From Leptodesmis sichuanensis A121 (lineage in GTDB: Bacteria; Cyanobacteriota; Cyanobacteriia; Leptolyngbyales; Leptolyngbyaceae), in contig NZ_CP075171.1 of assembly GCF_021379005.1 (NCBI RefSeq), positions 1,798,001-1,862,000 on the forward strand: a DNA stretch of 64,000 bases. The letters are read 5' to 3'. The position numbers and the translations under genes are program-made. Positions 7,711 to 17,978 of this stretch are shown here, piece by piece (positions within the stretch are counted from its first letter, which is position 1; the number at the start of each line of letters is the position of its first letter). The notes beneath the pieces are model-generated. The model ran no database searches. It saw only the letters and a list, made by a program, of their open reading frames with translations, and was not told where the DNA came from.

Positions 7711-10164
7711 ATGCGGTTTTCTCCGTTAGCAGTGGCACTGCTGGCGACTTCTGCTGCCTTTGGCTTATCCAATGCTGCTAACGGACAAACAGTTGATGCG
7801 CCCTCTGCTGATCCTGACTCTGCTTCTGTTTCGATTCCGATCGTGCCTGCTGATTTGGTTTCAGGAGAAGGCGCTAGTAAGAGTAGTGGTAGTCGGCCAT
7901 CGCAAACTTTCAAGCCCATTCAACCCAGTCTGCCAAAACCAGCCCTACCCCCCAAAAACATCACTCCTCTTAAAGCCCAGAAGCCTGTTCAGAAACCAAC
8001 CCAGAAGTTGGCTGTTAAGCCAGTAGAGAAGGCTCCTCGAACCACGATCGCGTTGCCCGTTCGCACCACTTCCGATCTTTCCTCAGCCGATGTACTGTTT
8101 CTGCCTTCAGTAATTGCCCAGGCTGGTTCCGGACAGGAATCGCCCGATCGCTTGCAGATCAATCCCTTTTCCCCAGGGCGAGCGCAACCCAGTACCCCTC
8201 AAATTCCTGCCCCAACTGCACCCACGGAAACGGCTCCAACTACTCCTTCCCCTCCGGCCCCCGAAGCATCTCCCACTCCAGTTCCCGAAACTCCCGCCAC
8301 TCCGGCTCCCGAAACCACTCCTGGCACCCCTCCGCAAACCTCAGAGCCAGAACCGAGAGTCCTGGTATCGGAAGTGGTAGTGAGCGGGGCAGAAGGCGAC
8401 CTGGCCAATGAAGTATATGGTGCCATTCGGACACAGCCGGGCCGCACCACCACCCGTTCTCAACTTCAGGAAGACATTAATGCTATCTTCGCCACAGGGT
8501 ACTTTTCCAATGTGAGAGCCGTTCCAGAAGATACGCCGCTGGGGGTACGGGTGACGTTTGAGGTCACGCCCAACCCGATTTTGCGATCGGTACAACTGGA
8601 GGGGAATACCGTTTTGCCCCCGTCAGAGATTGAAAAAGCTTTTGGAGATCAATATAGTAAGATCCTCAACCTCAATGCCTTGAAGGACGGGATCAAAATC
8701 CTCAACCAGTGGTATCAGGACAATGGCTATGTTCTGGCTCAAGTCCTCGATTCTCCTGCTGTTTCCCCGGATGGAGTGGTTACCCTGCAGGTGGCTGAGG
8801 GCCAGGTAGAAGCGATCAAAATTCGCTTCATCAATAAAGAAGGGGAAGATGTTGATCCCAAAACGGGAAAACCGATTCGAGGCCGTACCCGTGATTTCAT
8901 CGTCACCCGCGAGTTTCAAACGAAGCCCGGAGATATCTTCAATCGTCGGATTATTGAACAGGATCTGCAGCGGGCTTTTGGTCTGGGCATTTTTGATGAC
9001 ATCCGGCTCTCCTTACAGCCGAGCGAAACCGATCCTCGCAAAGTTATCGTAATTGCCAATGTGGTCGAGAAGAACGCAGGCTCTATTTTTGCTAGTGCGG
9101 GGATCAGTTCTGCCAGCGGTTTGTTTGGGTCGGTTGGGTATCAGCAGAATAACCTGGGTGGCAATAACCAGAAGTTGGGAGCCGAGGTGCAGGTTGGTCA
9201 GCGAGAATTACTGTTTGACTTGAACTTTACGGATCCCTGGATTGGCGGTGACCCCTTCCGCACCTCCTACACCATTAACCTGTTCCGTCGGCGTACCATC
9301 TCGTTGATTTTTGATGGTGGCGATCCCGAAGTGAATCTTCCCAATGGCGACACCCCTAGAATCCTCAGAACCGGTGGGATTCTCAGCTTTACTCGTCCGC
9401 TCAGTCGGGATGTGTTTAAACGAGCCGAGTGGACAGCGTCTTTGGGCTTGCAGTATCAGCGGGTTTCCATCCGAGATAGCGATGGTCGGTTAAGCCCAGT
9501 GGACGAGTTAGGAAAGAATCTCAGCTTCAGCGGTACGGGTCGAGATGATTTGCTATCGCTGCAATTTGGGATTGTACAAGACCGCCGTAACGATGTATTA
9601 CGACCAACGGCAGGTTCCTTATTGCGGCTGGGAACCGAGCAATTTCTCCCGGTTGGCGAAGGGAGTATTTTCGGGAACCGCTTGCGGGGAAGTTACAGCT
9701 ACTACATTCCAACCCAACTGGCGAAATTTACGGCGGGTTGTCGCAAAGCCAACCCCACCCCGTCGGATTGTCCACAAACCCTGGCCTTTAACGTTCAAGG
9801 GGGAGCGTTTCTGGGTGATTTGCCACCTTATGAGGCCTTTGCACTAGGTGGTAGTAATTCTGTACGAGGGTATGATGAAGGTCGTTTGGGGGCTGTGCGA
9901 GATTTTGTGCAAGGAACTGTTGAGTATCGCTTTCCCGTGTTCAATATTATTTCTGGTGCCCTATTTGTTGATGGAGCCTACGGATTTGGTTCGCAGGGGC
10001 TGGTTCCAGGAAATCCAGGCGGGAATCGAGGGAAGCCAGGGAAGGGCTATGGCTACGGGCTTGGGGTACGGGTGCAGTCTCCGCTCGGTCCGATCCGGGT
10101 TGACTTTGGGATTAATGACAAGGGAGATACCCAATTTAGTTTTGGTATTGGGGAGCGGTTCTAA
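7711..10164 (+). CDS. bamA: BamA/Omp85 outer membrane assembly factor
   Basis: 817 residues from an ATG at 7711, which places a signal peptide ([22 protein letters not shown]) at the N-terminus; the open frame could also start at 7675. A long Pro/Ala/Thr-rich linker (about residues 50-215) is followed by POTRA domains (about 225-470, beginning [16 protein letters not shown]) and a 16-stranded barrel ending in Phe, as typical of outer-membrane proteins. The barrel contains the conserved VRGY motif in [19 protein letters not shown], the L6 loop of Omp85 proteins. It inserts beta-barrel proteins into the outer membrane. Its stop overlaps the lpxC start by one base (TAATG), indicating coupled translation. 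Confidence 0.95.
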   Translation: MRFSPLAVALLATSAAFGLSNAANGQTVDAPSADPDSASVSIPIVPADLVSGEGASKSSGSRPSQTFKPIQPSLPKPALPPKNITPLKAQKPVQKPTQKLAVKPVEKAPRTTIALPVRTTSDLSSADVLFLPSVIAQAGSGQESPDRLQINPFSPGRAQPSTPQIPAPTAPTETAPTTPSPPAPEASPTPVPETPATPAPETTPGTPPQTSEPEPRVLVSEVVVSGAEGDLANEVYGAIRTQPGRTTTRSQLQEDINAIFATGYFSNVRAVPEDTPLGVRVTFEVTPNPILRSVQLEGNTVLPPSEIEKAFGDQYSKILNLNALKDGIKILNQWYQDNGYVLAQVLDSPAVSPDGVVTLQVAEGQVEAIKIRFINKEGEDVDPKTGKPIRGRTRDFIVTREFQTKPGDIFNRRIIEQDLQRAFGLGIFDDIRLSLQPSETDPRKVIVIANVVEKNAGSIFASAGISSASGLFGSVGYQQNNLGGNNQKLGAEVQVGQRELLFDLNFTDPWIGGDPFRTSYTINLFRRRTISLIFDGGDPEVNLPNGDTPRILRTGGILSFTRPLSRDVFKRAEWTASLGLQYQRVSIRDSDGRLSPVDELGKNLSFSGTGRDDLLSLQFGIVQDRRNDVLRPTAGSLLRLGTEQFLPVGEGSIFGNRLRGSYSYYIPTQLAKFTAGCRKANPTPSDCPQTLAFNVQGGAFLGDLPPYEAFALGGSNSVRGYDEGRLGAVRDFVQGTVEYRFPVFNIISGALFVDGAYGFGSQGLVPGNPGGNRGKPGKGYGYGLGVRVQSPLGPIRVDFGINDKGDTQFSFGIGERF

Positions 10165-11156
10165 TGGAAGTAGAAGTTAGTCATCCCCCGTTTGCTCAGC
10201 GTGCCAATTCCACTGAACCGACAAGCGGAGCAGTCAACCTGTTAGCTCAAACCGTTGATTCGTCAGTGTCTCAGGTGACCCAGCAGACCCTGAAGGCGGC
10301 ATTTACTTGTTCTGGAGTCGGGTTACATACTGGGTTGCCCGTCACTGTCCAGGTGATGCCTGCTTTGGCGCATCAGGGACGATATTTTGTTCGCACTGAT
10401 TTACCCGATCAACCGGAAATTCCGGCTCACATTACTGCCGTTAGCCAAACGATGCTTTCTACGGAATTGGCCGTAGGAGAGGCTCAGGTGCGAACTGTAG
10501 AGCATTTGCTGGCGGCTTTAGTGGCAATGGGGGTGAACAATGCCCGGATTGAAATTAATGGGCCGGAAGCCCCTCTACTGGATGGGTCGGCGCAGGAATG
10601 GGCAGCGGCGATCGCCCAGGTGGGAGTGGTGGCCCAATCTGAGAGTGTTCCTGAGTGGAGTGTGCAGGCTCCTGTCTGGATTCAGAATGGGGATGCCTTT
10701 GTAGCCGCTCTGCCCGCCCCGGAATTGCGCTTTACCTACGGAATTGATTTTGATTTGCCTGCGATCGGGAATCAGTGGCATAGTTGGTCACTGGGTAAAG
10801 GACAGGGTTTTGCAGGAAATGCTGCAACCTTTCTGCAGGAAATTGCTCCAGCCCGTACTTTTGGTCTGGCTCACCAGATTGAATATCTGCGATCGCAAGG
10901 GTTAATCAAAGGTGGCAGTTTGGATAATGCCCTGGTTTGTAGTGCAGAAGGATGGATTAATCCTCCTTTGCGATTTGCCAACGAGCCAGCCCGTCATAAA
11001 CTTTTAGATTTAGTGGGGGATTTAAGTTTGTTGGGAAAAATTCCAACCGCTCATTTTTTGGCTTACAAGGCCAGCCATCAGTTGCATACGCGACTGGCGC
11101 GATCGCTCTATGAAACCTATCGGGCTGCGGTGAGAGATTCACCAGTGCCGCTTTAA
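10164..11156 (+). CDS. lpxC: UDP-3-O-acyl-N-acetylglucosamine deacetylase LpxC
   Basis: 330 codons. LpxC is the zinc-dependent, committed deacetylase of lipid A synthesis. Visible landmarks: [12 protein letters not shown] near residue 52, the zinc-histidine motif [20 protein letters not shown] near 112, [13 protein letters not shown] near 138, and the second metal-binding region near the C-terminus, [15 protein letters not shown]. Compared with Escherichia coli LpxC there are about 40 extra polar residues before the first conserved strand; a start within them cannot be excluded. The ATG overlaps the bamA stop. fabZ follows after a 71-bp gap. Confidence 0.95.
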   Translation: MEVEVSHPPFAQRANSTEPTSGAVNLLAQTVDSSVSQVTQQTLKAAFTCSGVGLHTGLPVTVQVMPALAHQGRYFVRTDLPDQPEIPAHITAVSQTMLSTELAVGEAQVRTVEHLLAALVAMGVNNARIEINGPEAPLLDGSAQEWAAAIAQVGVVAQSESVPEWSVQAPVWIQNGDAFVAALPAPELRFTYGIDFDLPAIGNQWHSWSLGKGQGFAGNAATFLQEIAPARTFGLAHQIEYLRSQGLIKGGSLDNALVCSAEGWINPPLRFANEPARHKLLDLVGDLSLLGKIPTAHFLAYKASHQLHTRLARSLYETYRAAVRDSPVPL

Positions 11157-11227
11157 GCTGCTCAGTCTTTAGCTCAGCTTCTGTCCAACGTTTTCAATTC
11201 CCTACACGTTTATCCAAAACCCAACCC

Positions 11228-11764
11228 ATGTCAACTCTCACTGATTTCAATGCTGCTGATCCTGCTCTCAGTCATGGGCAAGCCTCAGACAATCCAGCCA
11301 CCAACCCGCTAGACTCAAACCCTGAAGGCAAAAGCACGTTGACGATTGAAGAAATCCATCGACTGCTGCCTCACCGCTACCCGTTTTCTCTCGTCGATCG
11401 CATTATTGACTATGTTCCTGGCAAACTAGCCGTTGGCGTAAAAAACGTCACCTTTAACGAACCGCATTTCCAGGGGCACTTTCCTGGTCGCCCGATTATG
11501 CCCGGTGTGCTGATTGTGGAAGCGATGGCGCAGGTAGGTGGCATTGTGCTGACCCAAATGGCTGATCTGCAAGGCGGATTGTTTATGTTTGCGGGAATTG
11601 ATGGCGTGCGGTTTCGTCGTCCTGTGGTTCCTGGCGATCAGTTGATTATGACAGTGGAACTCCTGAGCGTGAAGCGCCGTCGGTTCGGCAAAATGCAGGG
11701 ACGGGCCGAAGTGGATGGACAACTGGCGGCAGAAGGCGAATTTATGTTCTCGTTAGTAGACTGA
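11228..11764 (+). CDS. fabZ: (3R)-hydroxyacyl-ACP dehydratase FabZ
   Basis: 178 codons. FabZ removes water from beta-hydroxyacyl-ACP during fatty acid elongation and competes with LpxA for the same substrate pool, which explains its place in the lipid A cluster. The hot-dog fold signature is present: [17 protein letters not shown] near 43-59, then [20 protein letters not shown] with the catalytic His and Glu around 76-96. The first 35 residues are a Ser/Asn/Pro-rich extension beyond the roughly 145-residue norm, so a later start is possible, but no better in-frame ATG is seen between. Confidence 0.96.
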   Translation: MSTLTDFNAADPALSHGQASDNPATNPLDSNPEGKSTLTIEEIHRLLPHRYPFSLVDRIIDYVPGKLAVGVKNVTFNEPHFQGHFPGRPIMPGVLIVEAMAQVGGIVLTQMADLQGGLFMFAGIDGVRFRRPVVPGDQLIMTVELLSVKRRRFGKMQGRAEVDGQLAAEGEFMFSLVD

Positions 11765-11800
11765 GGAGGCTTGGGTTATAACTCTTAATTCATTATTGCT

Positions 11801-12631
11801 ATGGCAACCCTGATTCATCCCACTGCTGTTATTCATCCTGGTGCTGAACTCGATTCCAGCGTGAAGGTCGGCCCCTATGCTGTGATTGGCGAGAAAGTGA
11901 AGGTTGGCCCTGAGACGTGGATTGGAGCACATGTCGTTCTGGATGGGTGGACTGAAATTGGGGCACGCAATCAGATCTTCCCAGGAGCCGCGATCGGTCT
12001 GGCTTCCCAGGACAAGAAATATGATGGTTCGGACAGTCTGGTGAAGATCGGCGACGATAACCGGATTCGTGAGTTTGTCACGATTAACTGTGCCACCTAT
12101 GCCGATGAAGTGACACTGATTGGCGATCGCAACCTGATTATGGCCTATACCCATGTCGCCCATAATTGCGTAATTGAGAATCAGGTGGTGATCACGAATG
12201 CCGTGTCTTTGGGGGGCCATGTTCATATTGAGTCCCAGGCCAGAGTCGGGGGCATGACCGGAATTCACCAGGGGGTGCGGATTGGCCAATTGTCTATGGT
12301 TGGAGGGATGAGCCGGATTACCAGAGATGTCCCTCCTTATTTTCTGATAGAAGGAAATCCAGCACGGGTACGATCGCTCAATCTGGTGGGCTTACAACGG
12401 GCTGGGGTGGCCGATCTGGAAAATGGGGAAGTCTTCCGCTCTTTGAAGCAAGCTTTTCGGATTCTGTATCGATCGGGCCTCTCCCTGAACGAAGCATTGG
12501 AGAAGCTAGAAACGCAACTGAGCAATGAGTATCTGCAACATTTGCATCAGTTTCTCCAATTATCTCAACAGGTCGGACGGCGTGGGCCAACTCCAGGAGC
12601 CAAAGTGGGTGAAGACTCAGAGGGTGACTAA
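11801..12631 (+). CDS. lpxA: Acyl-ACP--UDP-N-acetylglucosamine O-acyltransferase LpxA
   Basis: 276 codons. LpxA adds the first acyl chain to UDP-GlcNAc in lipid A biosynthesis. The N-terminal two thirds consists of left-handed beta-helix hexapeptide repeats (IHPTAVIHPGAELDSSVKVGP and so on), with the catalytic His in AYTHVAHNCVIENQVVI near residue 122. The C-terminal helical part begins at about 190 (RSLNLVGLQRAGV). The end overlaps the lpxB start by 23 bp, so translation is probably coupled. Confidence 0.96.
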   Translation: MATLIHPTAVIHPGAELDSSVKVGPYAVIGEKVKVGPETWIGAHVVLDGWTEIGARNQIFPGAAIGLASQDKKYDGSDSLVKIGDDNRIREFVTINCATYADEVTLIGDRNLIMAYTHVAHNCVIENQVVITNAVSLGGHVHIESQARVGGMTGIHQGVRIGQLSMVGGMSRITRDVPPYFLIEGNPARVRSLNLVGLQRAGVADLENGEVFRSLKQAFRILYRSGLSLNEALEKLETQLSNEYLQHLHQFLQLSQQVGRRGPTPGAKVGEDSEGD

Positions 12632-13823
12632 GCTATTTATCAGTACCGGAGAAGTCTCAGGCGACTTGCAAGGGGCACTGCTCATCGAAGCGCTGCACCG
12701 TCAGGCAGCCTCTATGGGATTGGAGCTAGAGATTGTAGCTCTGGGGGGCGATCGCATGGCTAGGGCAGGGGCAACTTTGCTGGGAAATACCAGCGAAATT
12801 GGCTCAATGGGCATTTTTGAATCCCTGCGGTTTGTGCTGCCTACCCTGCAGGTGCAACGCCGAGCCAAACATTATCTCAAGCAGCACCCGCCGGATATGG
12901 CCATTTTGATTGATTACATGAGTCCTAATATTGCCTGGTGCGGCTATTTTTCCAGGTTCCTGCCCACCATGCCAGTAGTATATTACATCGCTCCTCAAGA
13001 GTGGGTGTGGTCACTCAACTCCTACAACACCGACCGAGTCGTACAAACCACGAAAGTTTTAGCGATCTTTCCTGAAGAAGCCCGCTATTTTCAGCAGAAA
13101 GGGGGCCGAGTCAGTTGGGTGGGCCATCCGCTGGTCGATCGCATGCAAACGGCATTACAGCGAGATAATGCCCGTGCGACCCTGGGCATCGCTCCCGATC
13201 AACTTTTGATTACCCTGCTCCCTGCCTCGCGCCAGCAGGAAATTAAATACCTGTTGCCCGTCATCTGTCAAGCGGCTCAGCAGATTCAGGCAAAACTTCC
13301 CGATGTACGTTTTCTGGTACCCCTGGCGTTAGAGAAGTATCGGCAGCCGATCGAACAGGCTATTCAATCCTACGGACTACAGGCCACAGTCATCTCCGAT
13401 CACGTTGGAACGCAGACTGATGCCCCAGCAGCGTCCATCACCCTGCAGGCGATCGCCGCTGCCGACCTGGCGATCACCAAATCCGGCACTGTGAATCTCG
13501 AAATTGCGCTGTTGAATGTGCCTCAGGTTGTGCTTTACAGAGTTAACTCCGCTACCGCCTGGGTACTCAAGCATTTCCTGAAGTTTTCCATCCCCTTTAT
13601 GTCTCCCCCCAATCTGGTGATGATGAAAGCGATCGTGCCGGAGTTCATGCAGGATGAGGCCACTCCAGACAATCTGGCTCAGGAATCTCTGGAGATTCTC
13701 CTCAATCCCGAACGCCGTCAGACCATGATGGTCGATTACCAGAACCTGCGGCAGGCATTAGGAGAACCAGGGGTCTGCGATCGAGCGGCAAAGGAGATCC
13801 TGCAACTTCTACCAACGAAATAG
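12609..13823 (+). CDS. lpxB: Lipid A disaccharide synthase LpxB
   Basis: 404 residues from a GTG at 12609 (VKTQRVTKLFISTGEVSGDLQG). The frame is open back to 12525 but those residues are unlike the family, and an AGGAG motif lies about ten bases before this GTG. A second GTG at 12624 is possible. LpxB is the membrane-associated glycosyltransferase (GT19) that joins UDP-2,3-diacylglucosamine and lipid X. Landmarks are GEVSGDLQGALL, LIDYMSPNIAW, YYIAPQEWVWS, the LPASRQQEI motif near 205 and the KSGTVNLEIAL motif near 297. It closes the cluster; no terminator is obvious in the 185 bp that follow. Confidence 0.95.
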   Translation: MKTQRVTKLFISTGEVSGDLQGALLIEALHRQAASMGLELEIVALGGDRMARAGATLLGNTSEIGSMGIFESLRFVLPTLQVQRRAKHYLKQHPPDMAILIDYMSPNIAWCGYFSRFLPTMPVVYYIAPQEWVWSLNSYNTDRVVQTTKVLAIFPEEARYFQQKGGRVSWVGHPLVDRMQTALQRDNARATLGIAPDQLLITLLPASRQQEIKYLLPVICQAAQQIQAKLPDVRFLVPLALEKYRQPIEQAIQSYGLQATVISDHVGTQTDAPAASITLQAIAAADLAITKSGTVNLEIALLNVPQVVLYRVNSATAWVLKHFLKFSIPFMSPPNLVMMKAIVPEFMQDEATPDNLAQESLEILLNPERRQTMMVDYQNLRQALGEPGVCDRAAKEILQLLPTK

Positions 13824-14008
13824 TGGGTAGGGGATGGGGTGTTTTGGGCAGCGGATGCCCCTGCCTTGACTGGCATTCACCATGGCCCACCTCCTATCCC
13901 CCACCTTAGGGCTGTAGCTTACTCATCTGAAAATCACTGTAAATGGCCCTATTCTGGACGCACTTCGAGAGGCACAAGCACTTGTCGTCCGCTGCCAACG
14001 ATTGTGGG

Positions 14009-15052
14009 TTAGCGCATCCAATCCTTTAAGAGGGCCTGACGGCGGGGATGGCGCAGTTTTCGCATAGCTTTGGCCTGAATCTGACGTACCCGTTCTCTGG
14101 AAAGATGATACAGCTCACCAATTTCTGACAGGGTGTAATGCTGACCATCAGTGAGTCCAAACCGCAGTTTGATGATGTCTCGTTCCCGATCGCTCAAGTG
14201 TTCCAAAACCGAGTTCAGGCGATCGCACAATAATTTGTGATCGAGACAATCGTTGGGAGCCACATTATCGGAATCTTCGATTAATTGCATGAGTTCCGTA
14301 TCTTCTTCCCGACCTACCCAGGCGTGCAGAGACAGCGTTCCCTGGCTAACATCTAAAACGTGATCTAACTTGTCCTCATCAATCTCTAGCTCCATCGCAA
14401 TTTCTTGTTTGGTGGGTTTACGCCCCAATTTCTGTGAGAGCGTTTGACGCGCTTTGCGAACCTGATTCAGTTTTTCCACCATGTGAACGGGTAGACGCAC
14501 CGTTCGAGATTGAGACGCGATCGCACGGGTAATTCCCTGACGAATCCACCAGTAAGCGTAGGTCGAGAATTTATAGCCCCGCTCATAATCAAACTTTTCT
14601 GCGGCTCGCATCAACCCCATCGCTCCTTCCTGAATCAGATCCAGAAAGGGAACGCCCCGGTTGAGATATTTCTTGGCAATTGAAACCACCAGACGTAGGT
14701 TCGATCGCACTAATTTGCGTTTGGCAATTTCGCCCTGTGGTCCTCCTTTGACAATTTCACGAGCTAACTCAATTTCTTGGGCTTGAGTTAGGAGAGGATA
14801 GCGTGCCATTTCGCGCAGAAATAAGCCCACAGAATCGTCTGTCAAACCCAGACGCTCTGCTTTTGTAAACTTGACGGGAGGCTTCCTGGGGGCAAAGTCA
14901 GATACATCTAAATGTTGTTCTAAATCTTCCAGTTCATCCTCATCAATATCAATCTCGATATCCAGATCGATATCGAATTCTTGCTCGATAGAACTGGCGT
15001 GAATAGCATCAGTTTGTCCAGGATTGGAAGGCGATTCGGCACTCATACACAC
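14009..15052 (-). CDS. Group 2 sigma-70 family RNA polymerase sigma factor
   Basis: 347 codons. The order is: a strongly acidic N-terminal stretch (residues 25-50, alternating Asp/Glu with Ile/Leu), region 1.2 ([18 protein letters not shown]), region 2 with [35 protein letters not shown] and the -10 recognition helix [20 protein letters not shown], region 3, and region 4.2 with [30 protein letters not shown]. The shortened, unusual region 1 and overall length mark it as one of the group 2 (SigB/C/D/E-like) factors rather than the essential SigA. I cannot assign the paralogue letter with confidence. An alternative start is the third codon (ATG at 15046). Confidence 0.9.
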   Translation of the reverse strand: MCMSAESPSNPGQTDAIHASSIEQEFDIDLDIEIDIDEDELEDLEQHLDVSDFAPRKPPVKFTKAERLGLTDDSVGLFLREMARYPLLTQAQEIELAREIVKGGPQGEIAKRKLVRSNLRLVVSIAKKYLNRGVPFLDLIQEGAMGLMRAAEKFDYERGYKFSTYAYWWIRQGITRAIASQSRTVRLPVHMVEKLNQVRKARQTLSQKLGRKPTKQEIAMELEIDEDKLDHVLDVSQGTLSLHAWVGREEDTELMQLIEDSDNVAPNDCLDHKLLCDRLNSVLEHLSDRERDIIKLRFGLTDGQHYTLSEIGELYHLSRERVRQIQAKAMRKLRHPRRQALLKDWMR

Positions 15053-15556
15053 TCACATAAACCATTTACTGGGAAGTTGCGTAAAATTGCCTCCAACTCT
15101 AGCAAAAAACTTAGAAAATGCATCGGTTTCTTGTAAAGAATGTCTGAATTTTTGTTTCAAACTCAAGACGTTTCACAACATTTTGAAATTGCCAGTTTTT
15201 TGCTGATAAAAAGGCACGAGAAAATCGGCAATGCGTCAAGACAAACCATGACACACCACCTGTTGTACACCTCAAGTCGAAGACAACCGGAAAGACAAGA
15301 CTTAAATTTCTAGAAGGATCAGGACTTGGATTTAATAACGCTGAATTCCTAAGCAGAATGGATTAGTGCAACGTAACCCATCGCCTCTAGATATGGATGT
15401 GTTAGGCGATCGCCGTAACGCATCCTACAAAATCCAAGATTATTAAATTTCCATTCCTAAGCCTTCTGGAAAGAAAGCAGAAATCCCGTCTGGTTGGTTC
15501 GTTCGACCTCTCTGTACAAACTAGGGATTAATCCTACCCTAAGTTTTCAAAAATGG
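15053..15556. other. 504-bp intergenic region
   Basis: Lies between the divergent start of the sigma factor and the end of ppk1. It holds no convincing gene. Positions 15364-15426 carry a copy of the dispersed TTAG-GCA-GTAACGCAT/CCTCTAGATA repeat described separately. The A/T-rich part at 15080-15200 is the likely promoter region of the sigma factor. Confidence 0.5.
15364..15426. repeat. Dispersed TTAG(T/C)GCA repeat, copy 1
   Basis: Begins TTAGTGCAACGTAACCCATC and includes CCTCTAGATA, then a short palindromic section GTTAGGCGATCGCCGTAAC and CGCATCC. Related sequences occur at 38613-38676 and 46429-46456. Confidence 0.5.
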
Positions 15557-17698
15557 TTAAACAATTTCCATCAAAATTTTTTGTGAACTTTGTTCAGGGC
15601 TATCTGCTGCTGGACGACGCTGCACATATCGGCCATCGGATTGCAGATCCCAGGCCTGACGATTGTCAGCCAACATAATGCCCAGAACCTCTTCCAGGTC
15701 TTTGGCGATCGCGGGATCTTCCACGGGCACCACCGCCTCTACCCGGCGATCGAGATTGCGAGGCATCCAGTCGGCACTACCGATAAAGATTTCTTCCTGG
15801 CCCCGATTATGGAAGTAAAAGATGCGCGAGTGTTCCAGAAAGCGGCCCACAATACTCATAACCCGAATATTGTCACTGACTCCTGGTACTCCCGGACGCA
15901 GGCAGCACATCCCGCGCACGATCAAGTCAATCCGCACTCCAGCCTGAGAGGCTTCATATAAGGTAGCGATCAGGGGCTGGTCAATCAGGCTGTTCATTTT
16001 GGCAACAATCCGCCCATGAAATCCCTTGCGGGCGTGTTCCGCTTCCCGGCGAATTAAGGCGGTCATGCGATCGCGCAGACTGACAGGAGCGACTAATAAT
16101 TTCCGATAGGTCTGTTGCCGGGAGTAGCCCGTCAAGAAGTTAAATAAATCCGTTAAATCTGCACCCAGGTCTGGGCGACTGCTGAGAAGCCCTACATCGG
16201 TGTAAAATCGGGCCGTTCTGTGGTTATAGTTGCCAGTCCCGATATGAACATAGCGATGCATCCGTCCGTCTTCTCGACGCACCACCAGCACCACTTTGGT
16301 ATGGGTCTTGAGGCCGACCAATCCATAGACGACGTGAACTCCGGCACTTTCTAACTTGCGTGCCCAGTTGATATTGTTCTCTTCATCAAAACGGGCCTTC
16401 AGTTCCACCAGCACGGAGACTTGCTTCCCGTTCTCGGCAGCAGCAATCAGGGCATTGACGATCGGTGAATCCCCAGAGGTGCGGTAAAGCGTCATTTTGA
16501 TCGCCAGCACCGCAGGATCGTAGGCCGCCTCGGTAATGAACCGCTGCACCGTTCTGGAGAAGGAGTGATAGGGATGATGCACCATCACATCTTGCTGGCG
16601 CAAAATCGCAAACACGTTATTTTGAGGGTCAACTTCATCCTCGGATAGCTCCGGCAACGACCGGAAGGCTGCGGGAATGGAGGAGGGCCAGCGGGGGTCT
16701 TTCAATTCTGGTAAGGGTAGATCAATCAATGAGATTAAGTCCCGCAGGCATAACAACCCATTTGCTTCATACACATCCTGTTCGGTCAAATCCATTTCAT
16801 GCAGCAGCATGGCCCGCAGGGTGTCCGGCATGGAAGCATGGAGTTCTAACCGCACCACGGAGCCACCAACCCGACGTTTACGCAGTTCCTGCTCGATCGC
16901 CAGCAGCAAATCCTCCGCTTCATCTTCGGAGAGATCCAGATCGCCGTCTCTCGTTACCCGGAAGGGATGGTATTCCTGGATGTTCATGCCCGGAAACAGG
17001 TGAGCCAGGTTATGGGCAATCACTTGTTCTAGAGGCACACCGGTCCAGATCGCAGGGGTGCCTTTCTCCTGCATCCGTAAGTCTTCCGGCAGCGGCAGAA
17101 AGCGAGGTAAGCTACTGGGCACTTTCACGCGGGCATACAATTCTTTCCCGGTTTCCGTGTCCTGGATAACAACGGCCAGGTTCAGGCTGAGATTGGAAAT
17201 GTAGGGAAAGGGATGGCTGGGGTCGATCGCCAGCGGCGTAAGCACAGGAAAAATTTGGGCTTCAAAATAGTTATGCAGGTAATTCCGCTGTTCCTGGTTG
17301 AGGTCTACGTAATCCAGCAGGTAGATACCCTGAGCGGCTAACTGAGGCCGAAGGGCTTGCTCAAAGTGCTGATGTTGTTGCATCACCATCGGACGCAGAC
17401 GCTGGCTGATCAAGTCAAGCTGCTCCTGAGCGGTGCGGCCATCCGCAGAAAGACGAGTCACCTGAGCCTCCACCTGTTGTTTCAGGGCAGCCACCCGTAC
17501 CATAAAGTACTCATCCAGGTTGGAGCTAAAGATAGAGAGAAACTTTAAGCGCTCCAACAGGGGAGTACGGGGGTCAAAGGCTTCGTGTAACACCCGATTG
17601 TTAAATTCAATCCAGCTTAATTCTCGATTGAAATAATATTGGGGGTCGCTCAGGTTAATTTCTACCGGAGGCGCTTTGCGTTTACGCATGATCGCCAA
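15557..17698 (-). CDS. ppk1: Polyphosphate kinase 1
   Basis: 713 codons, full length for PPK1, which reversibly transfers the gamma phosphate of ATP to inorganic polyphosphate. The N-terminal domain starts YFNRELSWIEFNNRVLHEA, the middle domain includes PYHSF and AIKMTLYRTSGDSPIVNAL, and the phosphorylated active-site His is His485 in RYVHIGTGNYNHRTARFY. The second PLD-like motif is IGSADWMPRNLDRRVEAVVP near 645. The start could also be the ATG four codons in (17689). It overlaps the end of the small upstream gene by 17 bp (8 with the later start), indicating translational coupling. Confidence 0.96.
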   Translation of the reverse strand: MAIMRKRKAPPVEINLSDPQYYFNRELSWIEFNNRVLHEAFDPRTPLLERLKFLSIFSSNLDEYFMVRVAALKQQVEAQVTRLSADGRTAQEQLDLISQRLRPMVMQQHQHFEQALRPQLAAQGIYLLDYVDLNQEQRNYLHNYFEAQIFPVLTPLAIDPSHPFPYISNLSLNLAVVIQDTETGKELYARVKVPSSLPRFLPLPEDLRMQEKGTPAIWTGVPLEQVIAHNLAHLFPGMNIQEYHPFRVTRDGDLDLSEDEAEDLLLAIEQELRKRRVGGSVVRLELHASMPDTLRAMLLHEMDLTEQDVYEANGLLCLRDLISLIDLPLPELKDPRWPSSIPAAFRSLPELSEDEVDPQNNVFAILRQQDVMVHHPYHSFSRTVQRFITEAAYDPAVLAIKMTLYRTSGDSPIVNALIAAAENGKQVSVLVELKARFDEENNINWARKLESAGVHVVYGLVGLKTHTKVVLVVRREDGRMHRYVHIGTGNYNHRTARFYTDVGLLSSRPDLGADLTDLFNFLTGYSRQQTYRKLLVAPVSLRDRMTALIRREAEHARKGFHGRIVAKMNSLIDQPLIATLYEASQAGVRIDLIVRGMCCLRPGVPGVSDNIRVMSIVGRFLEHSRIFYFHNRGQEEIFIGSADWMPRNLDRRVEAVVPVEDPAIAKDLEEVLGIMLADNRQAWDLQSDGRYVQRRPAADSPEQSSQKILMEIV

Positions 17699-17924
17699 AT
17701 ACCTCGTCTTCTATGCCTACCCAGAATTCTCCCAGATTCATCAGATCCTGGTGCAGATCGGCGATCGCGGCTTCGTACTCTTCTGGGGACAGATGCTCCC
17801 GATTTTCCTGTACTTTTTTTAGTCGTAGCTGTAACAATAACCAGGGTTTGGAGATACCATTAGTGGCCTCAATATATTGAGCAAGATTCTGACTGTTTAA
17901 CTTCCGATTCATGGGACTGTCCAC
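17682..17924 (-). CDS. Small conserved protein preceding ppk1
   Basis: 80 codons from a GTG at 17924, preceded by AGGAGG ten bases upstream; an ATG four codons later (17912) is an alternative. The product is soluble and mostly helical (NLAQYIEATNGISKPWLLLQLRLKKVQENREHLSPEEYEAAIADLHQDLMNLGEFWVG...), rich in Leu, Glu and Trp. I do not recognise a characterised family. The overlap with ppk1 on the same strand suggests it is made together with polyphosphate kinase, and a role tied to polyphosphate is possible but not shown. Confidence 0.75.
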   Translation of the reverse strand: MDSPMNRKLNSQNLAQYIEATNGISKPWLLLQLRLKKVQENREHLSPEEYEAAIADLHQDLMNLGEFWVGIEDEVFGDHA

Positions 17925-17978
17925 TCCTGGATAACCTCCTAATAATTTCCCCGTAACGTTCTACTCCACAAGTTTACC

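Noticed and set aside
11753-12289. A 178-codon minus-strand frame over lpxA
   Set aside because: Antisense shadow; Asn/His-rich composition typical of such frames.
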